From assembly GCF_037137075.1 (NCBI RefSeq), contig NZ_JBBBNV010000013.1, positions 70,936 through 134,935 on the forward strand: a DNA stretch of 64,000 bases. The letters run 5' to 3'. This document shows, one piece after another, positions 60,558 to 64,000 of this stretch (its first letter is position 1; every line of letters begins with the position of its first letter). The DNA comes from JBBBNV01 sp037137075 (lineage in GTDB: Bacteria > Bacillota > Bacilli > Paenibacillales > NBRC-103111). The notes beneath the pieces are model-generated. The model had not been told where the DNA came from. It searched no databases and saw only the letters and a program-made list of their open reading frames with translations. The position numbers and the translations under genes were made by a program.

Positions 60558-63092
60558 ATGCTTGGTGTCCGCAAACACCGCAGCTTCACCTCGGAGCTGC
60601 TGCTTTGGATTCTGCTGCTTGTCGTACTTCCCTTAGCCGCTTTGCTGGCTTACATCAATATCAGCAGCTTCTCCAGCGTACAGGAGATTGAAAAGGAAAA
60701 GGCGCTGCTGAGCAGCCATGCCGTACATAAATCCATTGAGAACCTGGGCGACACGATCCAGGGAGTAACGGTAACCAACGGTTACTGGGAGCAGAATCGT
60801 CAAGCCCTGATCAGCCGGGATATGGACTGGCTGGGCAGTAATATCGGGGACATGCCCAGCATCGTGCCTAACATCGATTTCGCCGCCGAGACGGACCTGG
60901 CGGGCAACGTTATCGTGCAGGCCGGCGATGTGGCGGAGCTTACCGGACAAATCGGCTACCCCCTCCTGCTTGAGCGGGCCAAGGACGAGCGTGTTTTTAC
61001 AGGATTGCTGAACACGTCCCGGGGCCTCGCCGTAATCGCCGTCTCCCAGGTTACCGACGAGATGGGCCAGCAGCCCTCTGCCGGACTGCTTATTACGGGC
61101 AGACTCCTGACTGCAGAAATTGTTCAGAAAATCCGGGACACCCTGCAAACAGACATTGCCCTGCAGCTTTATTCGGGACAGCTTCTCGCATCCGGCGACA
61201 GCCTGCAGGACGATTGGATAGGCCAAGACCTGAAGCCGCCGGAAGCAGACGGGCCAGGAAAATTCGTGCTGGAACGCAAAAACGAGGTCTACTTCTCCCA
61301 GGTCGACGCGCCGCTTCGGGATATGAACGGCCAGGTCATTGGCTTGATGCACACCCGGATCGCTTCATTGTCGGCAACCCAAGCCGCCAGCAATCTAAGC
61401 CAATTAACTATCGTCGTTTCCGTTATTATGGCATTCTTGCTGCTGCTGGTCATTTATTTGCTCCGGCTGCGCATCATTATGCCGCTTCGCCATTTTACCG
61501 CCTCGCTTCAACGGGTCGCTGCAGGGGAAACCGTAGAGACGGTACCGAAGCATGTGCTGCAGGCCGAAGCCGAAATCGTCCATGCCATTCAGCAAATCAT
61601 GCACTGGAATCAGGCTCTGGAGCAAACCGTGGAACGCCGCACCGCAGAAATCCGGAACCTGCTGGATCATGCCCGGCAAGGCTTCATGTCCATCGGGCCT
61701 GATTTAACTGTCCGCGGAGAATACAGTGTGGAATGTGTCCGGCTTCTCGGCTGCGAGCCTGGCGGCTTGCCGGTTGGACCGCTTTTGTACCCGGAGGACG
61801 AGGAAGGCCAGCTGCTGCTGCTTTCTATCCTGACAAGCTACTATGAAGAAAGCGACGCCATGAGAAAGGAATTGATGTTCTCCCTGCTGCCGGAGGAACT
61901 CCACCTTCATGGCCGTATTATTAAGGCGGAATATCAATGTATTCCTTGGACGGGCCAGCCTTCGGAAGAGCAAGCTGATCGAATCATGATAATGCTGACC
62001 GATTATACCGAGACCCGCCGGCTGGAGCATCGCATGCAGGAAGAACAACGAATGCTGCAAATGGTAGTACAAACCATTACGCACCCTGAGGAATATATGC
62101 GGATTACGAAGGATTTCGAAACGTTCCATCAAACCGAGATCCGAGAGATTCTCGCCGCCGGTCATTCTGCTCTGGAGAAGGCCGTCATCCTTTGCCGCAT
62201 GATTCACACCTTTAAGGGGAGCTTCGGCTTGCTGCAATTCGTGCACGTTGTCCCCCGGCTCCATGAGCTGGAAACGAAGCTGCAGCGGCTGCTGGAGGCT
62301 GAGGCGGACTTGACCGCAGCCCGGCTCGCCGCCCTGCTGCAGGAAGAGCGAATCGGGCAATGGCTGGAGGAAGACACCGCCCTGCTCCGTGCCGTGTTGG
62401 GCACTGCCTGCGACGAGCTGCTGCAAAATCAGGACATTCGCCTGAGCCGGGAGCAATGGCTTGCCATTGAGCACAAGCTGGAGCGGATAGCAACGGCTCC
62501 CGAGGAGCTCGGCTGGCTGAAGGAATTCCGTACTTGGCGGTATCGGCCGGTATACACTCTGTTCCAGCCTTACCTGCAATACTTGTCCGAGCTGGCCGAC
62601 CGCAGCGGGATTCTGCTTCATCCGGTGGAGCTTCAGGGCGGAGACATTTCCGTTGATCCGGAACGGCTGTACGGATTCGCCCGCTCCTTCGTTCATGTCG
62701 TACGCAATGTCATTGTGCACGGCATCGAACCGCCTGATGAGCGAATTGCCAGCGGCAAGGATGAATACGGTCAGGTCTCCTTTAGGATTGAGCAAACCGG
62801 TGATGCGCTTCGCATTACCCTTGGCGACGACGGGCGGGGCATCGATCCTGTGGTGCTGCGCAGGAAAGCGGGCCAGCAGGGGCTCCCGGAGCATCTCACG
62901 GATGAAGAGACCCTGCTGCTTATTTTCCAGGATCGGCTCTCTACCGCGCAGCAGGTCACGGAAATCGGCGGACGTGGCGTCGGCCTGTCGGTCGTGAAGG
63001 ACGAGGTTGAACAGCTCGGCGGAACGATTGAAATTCGCAGTCAGGTGGGGACAGGCACCTCCTTCGTATTTACACTGCCTGCCGCCCCATGA
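60558..63092 (+). CDS. CheA-like membrane sensor kinase (CHASE4, HAMP, HPT, HATPase)
   Basis: An 844-residue transmembrane kinase. TM1 (about 13-33) and TM2 (about 283-303) enclose an extracellular CHASE4-like domain (NGYWEQNRQALIS near 76). HAMP follows (about 304-356), then a PAS-like region (about 370-510). An HPT domain has MIHTFKGSFG with phospho-acceptor His550, and a CheA-type ATPase has N-box VVRNVIVHGIEPP with Asn717 and GDDGRGID. It lacks the CheW-binding P5 domain of real CheA. ATG 60558 has a GGAGG site; a longer reading from 60393 has none. It heads a kinase-CheX-CheY run. Confidence 0.9.
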   Translation: MLGVRKHRSFTSELLLWILLLVVLPLAALLAYINISSFSSVQEIEKEKALLSSHAVHKSIENLGDTIQGVTVTNGYWEQNRQALISRDMDWLGSNIGDMPSIVPNIDFAAETDLAGNVIVQAGDVAELTGQIGYPLLLERAKDERVFTGLLNTSRGLAVIAVSQVTDEMGQQPSAGLLITGRLLTAEIVQKIRDTLQTDIALQLYSGQLLASGDSLQDDWIGQDLKPPEADGPGKFVLERKNEVYFSQVDAPLRDMNGQVIGLMHTRIASLSATQAASNLSQLTIVVSVIMAFLLLLVIYLLRLRIIMPLRHFTASLQRVAAGETVETVPKHVLQAEAEIVHAIQQIMHWNQALEQTVERRTAEIRNLLDHARQGFMSIGPDLTVRGEYSVECVRLLGCEPGGLPVGPLLYPEDEEGQLLLLSILTSYYEESDAMRKELMFSLLPEELHLHGRIIKAEYQCIPWTGQPSEEQADRIMIMLTDYTETRRLEHRMQEEQRMLQMVVQTITHPEEYMRITKDFETFHQTEIREILAAGHSALEKAVILCRMIHTFKGSFGLLQFVHVVPRLHELETKLQRLLEAEADLTAARLAALLQEERIGQWLEEDTALLRAVLGTACDELLQNQDIRLSREQWLAIEHKLERIATAPEELGWLKEFRTWRYRPVYTLFQPYLQYLSELADRSGILLHPVELQGGDISVDPERLYGFARSFVHVVRNVIVHGIEPPDERIASGKDEYGQVSFRIEQTGDALRITLGDDGRGIDPVVLRRKAGQQGLPEHLTDEETLLLIFQDRLSTAQQVTEIGGRGVGLSVVKDEVEQLGGTIEIRSQVGTGTSFVFTLPAAP

Positions 63093-63108
63093 AAGGAGAA
63101 CCGGCATA

Positions 63109-63621
63109 ATGGAATCCAATCCGGCGAGAACGCCATTGTTTGCTGCCATTCTGGAAACGGCCGAGCGTTATTTGCACCAGCTAGGCTTTAACCAGCTTGT
63201 TTCTGTTCCCAGCCAGCGGACAGGCGTCGACGCTCTCCTGCTCGAGGACGTGACCGTCTTCATTCAAATCAGCGGCAGCGTTCAGGGCGGCTTTCTGTTT
63301 ACGGCTGATCCTGCTTTTGCCCGGCTGTTGGCCAAACGGTTCATGGTCGATCCCATCTGTGACTTGGAGGCCGCCCAATATGCGGTGGAGGTCGTTGCAG
63401 AGGTTTCCAATGTCATCGCCGGCAATGCGCTGAACGCGGGAGAGGATCAAACCGTATTTCTGGGCAATCCGTTGATGATTTTATCCCGCAGCATGGGCAT
63501 TCGGGCTGCCGTCTACGAAGTACAGACATATACAGCCGATCAGGGCTTGTTCCGCTGCTTCTTCATCCCGATGATGGATAAGACGGAGCTGGCCCGTGTT
63601 GTGATGATGCAAGCCGAATAA
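63109..63621 (+). CDS. CheX/CheC-type phosphatase-like protein
   Basis: A 170-residue protein with the CheC/CheX/FliY fold. Residues in ISGSVQGGFLFTADPAFARLLAKRF are the characteristic Gly-rich strand-helix, and VVAEVSNVIAGNALNAG is the E-x3-N phosphatase-site motif. CheX removes phosphate from CheY. ATG 63109 follows AAAGGAG, 16 nt after the kinase stop; the reading from 63007 overlaps the kinase gene and has no site. Its position between kinase and receiver fits a switch-off role in the same phosphorelay. Confidence 0.88.
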   Translation: MESNPARTPLFAAILETAERYLHQLGFNQLVSVPSQRTGVDALLLEDVTVFIQISGSVQGGFLFTADPAFARLLAKRFMVDPICDLEAAQYAVEVVAEVSNVIAGNALNAGEDQTVFLGNPLMILSRSMGIRAAVYEVQTYTADQGLFRCFFIPMMDKTELARVVMMQAE

Positions 63622-63636
63622 CAGGTGGAGGAAAAC

Positions 63637-63951
63637 ATGCAGATGGCCAAAATTATGATCGTTGACGATTCGGGAGTTATGAGAAAAAACATCCGCAGCA
63701 TTCTGGAACGGGCCGGACATGAAATCGTGGCTGAAGCCGCCGACGGGCGGGAGGTCCTGCAAAACTATATTTACTATACCCCGGATATCATCACACTGGA
63801 TATTAGCATGCCGATGATGGACGGAATTGAAGCTTTAAAAAATTTGATTAAGGTTTATCCTGAAGCCAAGGTTATTATTGTCAGTGCCATGGGCCAAAAA
63901 ATGCAGGTATTGGAAGCGATCAACTCACATTCCGCACCCTTGGGGCTCTGA
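63637..63951 (+). CDS. CheY-type response regulator, truncated
   Basis: A receiver domain whose reading (104 residues from ATG 63637, GTGGAGG site) has the acidic pair in IMIVDDSG, the phospho-acceptor Asp in ITLDISMP, and the switch Ser in IIVSAMGQ. It then diverges near 63926: the family sequence EAINSGAKDFIVKPF would be expected, but here it ends SHSAPLGL. The essential Lys (KPF) and last helix are therefore missing. The DNA after about 63927 appears unrelated and runs to the window edge, suggesting an insertion. As it stands the protein is probably inactive. Confidence 0.75.
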   Translation: MQMAKIMIVDDSGVMRKNIRSILERAGHEIVAEAADGREVLQNYIYYTPDIITLDISMPMMDGIEALKNLIKVYPEAKVIIVSAMGQKMQVLEAINSHSAPLGL

Positions 63952-64000
63952 AAATGGCGAATTATGGTGTATGCTAGATTCAGAGAATGAAGCGGGGGGC

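Noticed and set aside
61704..63149. Long open reading on the minus strand, opposite the kinase gene
   Set aside because: It lies antisense to clear kinase, HPT and ATPase motifs and has no family features or ribosome binding site; it is a shadow of GC-rich codons.

Overview
The window looks like chromosomal DNA of a Paenibacillus-type Firmicute. The evidence is moderately high GC with strong AGGAGG-type ribosome binding sites and frequent TTG/GTG starts, CotF-like spore-coat genes, several LplA/LplB/YtcP-type oligosaccharide ABC importers, and membrane-bound AraC regulators. Multidomain secreted pectinolytic enzymes fit the same picture. No rRNA, tRNA, CRISPR array, phage or complete insertion sequence was seen.

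Layout. 1-20 kb is a pectin/plant-polysaccharide region: a partial YHYH protein, a secreted pectin methylesterase, a membrane AraC regulator that appears to have lost its sensor domain, and a cytoplasmic LamG/beta-propeller protein. Next come a solute-binding lipoprotein, a second AraC membrane regulator and, divergently, two permeases. SET-domain, cation-efflux and TRIC-channel genes, a frameshifted DM13 gene and a glycosyltransferase follow, and the region ends with a large secreted pectate lyase. 20-27.5 kb holds a methyltransferase, a decayed acetyltransferase, and a second sugar-uptake operon (cupin-AraC, binding protein, frameshifted permease, permease, cytoplasmic sulfatase). 27.5-32.3 kb is an iron-uptake operon efeO-efeB-efeU behind a near-consensus Fur box, preceded by an unusual 10-bp tandem array and closed by a branched bidirectional terminator.

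32.4-39 kb has a two-gene chromate-type transporter, a gamma-glutamyltransferase, and a minus-strand run of small membrane/lipoprotein genes (RDD, YfhP-like, VanZ-like). 39-47.5 kb carries a SARP-type response regulator with a 1048-residue double-kinase hybrid sensor, then small membrane and stalk-domain proteins and a chemoreceptor. 47.7-60.2 kb is mostly metabolic: gltD, arsB, an HNH nuclease, a GalE-like epimerase, MarR+MOSC, two alpha/beta hydrolases, a spore-coat pair, an acyl-CoA dehydrogenase-like enzyme and a sarcosine/N-methyltryptophan-type oxidase. The right end is a chemosensory-like kinase-CheX-CheY module whose CheY is cut short near the window edge.

How the parts could work together (inference): secreted methylesterase and pectate lyase would cut pectin, the two importers would bring oligosaccharides in, and the cytoplasmic propeller protein and sulfatase would process them under the control of AraC regulators. 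At least two genes carry single-base frameshifts and two others look truncated, so either recent decay or residual sequencing error should be kept in mind.
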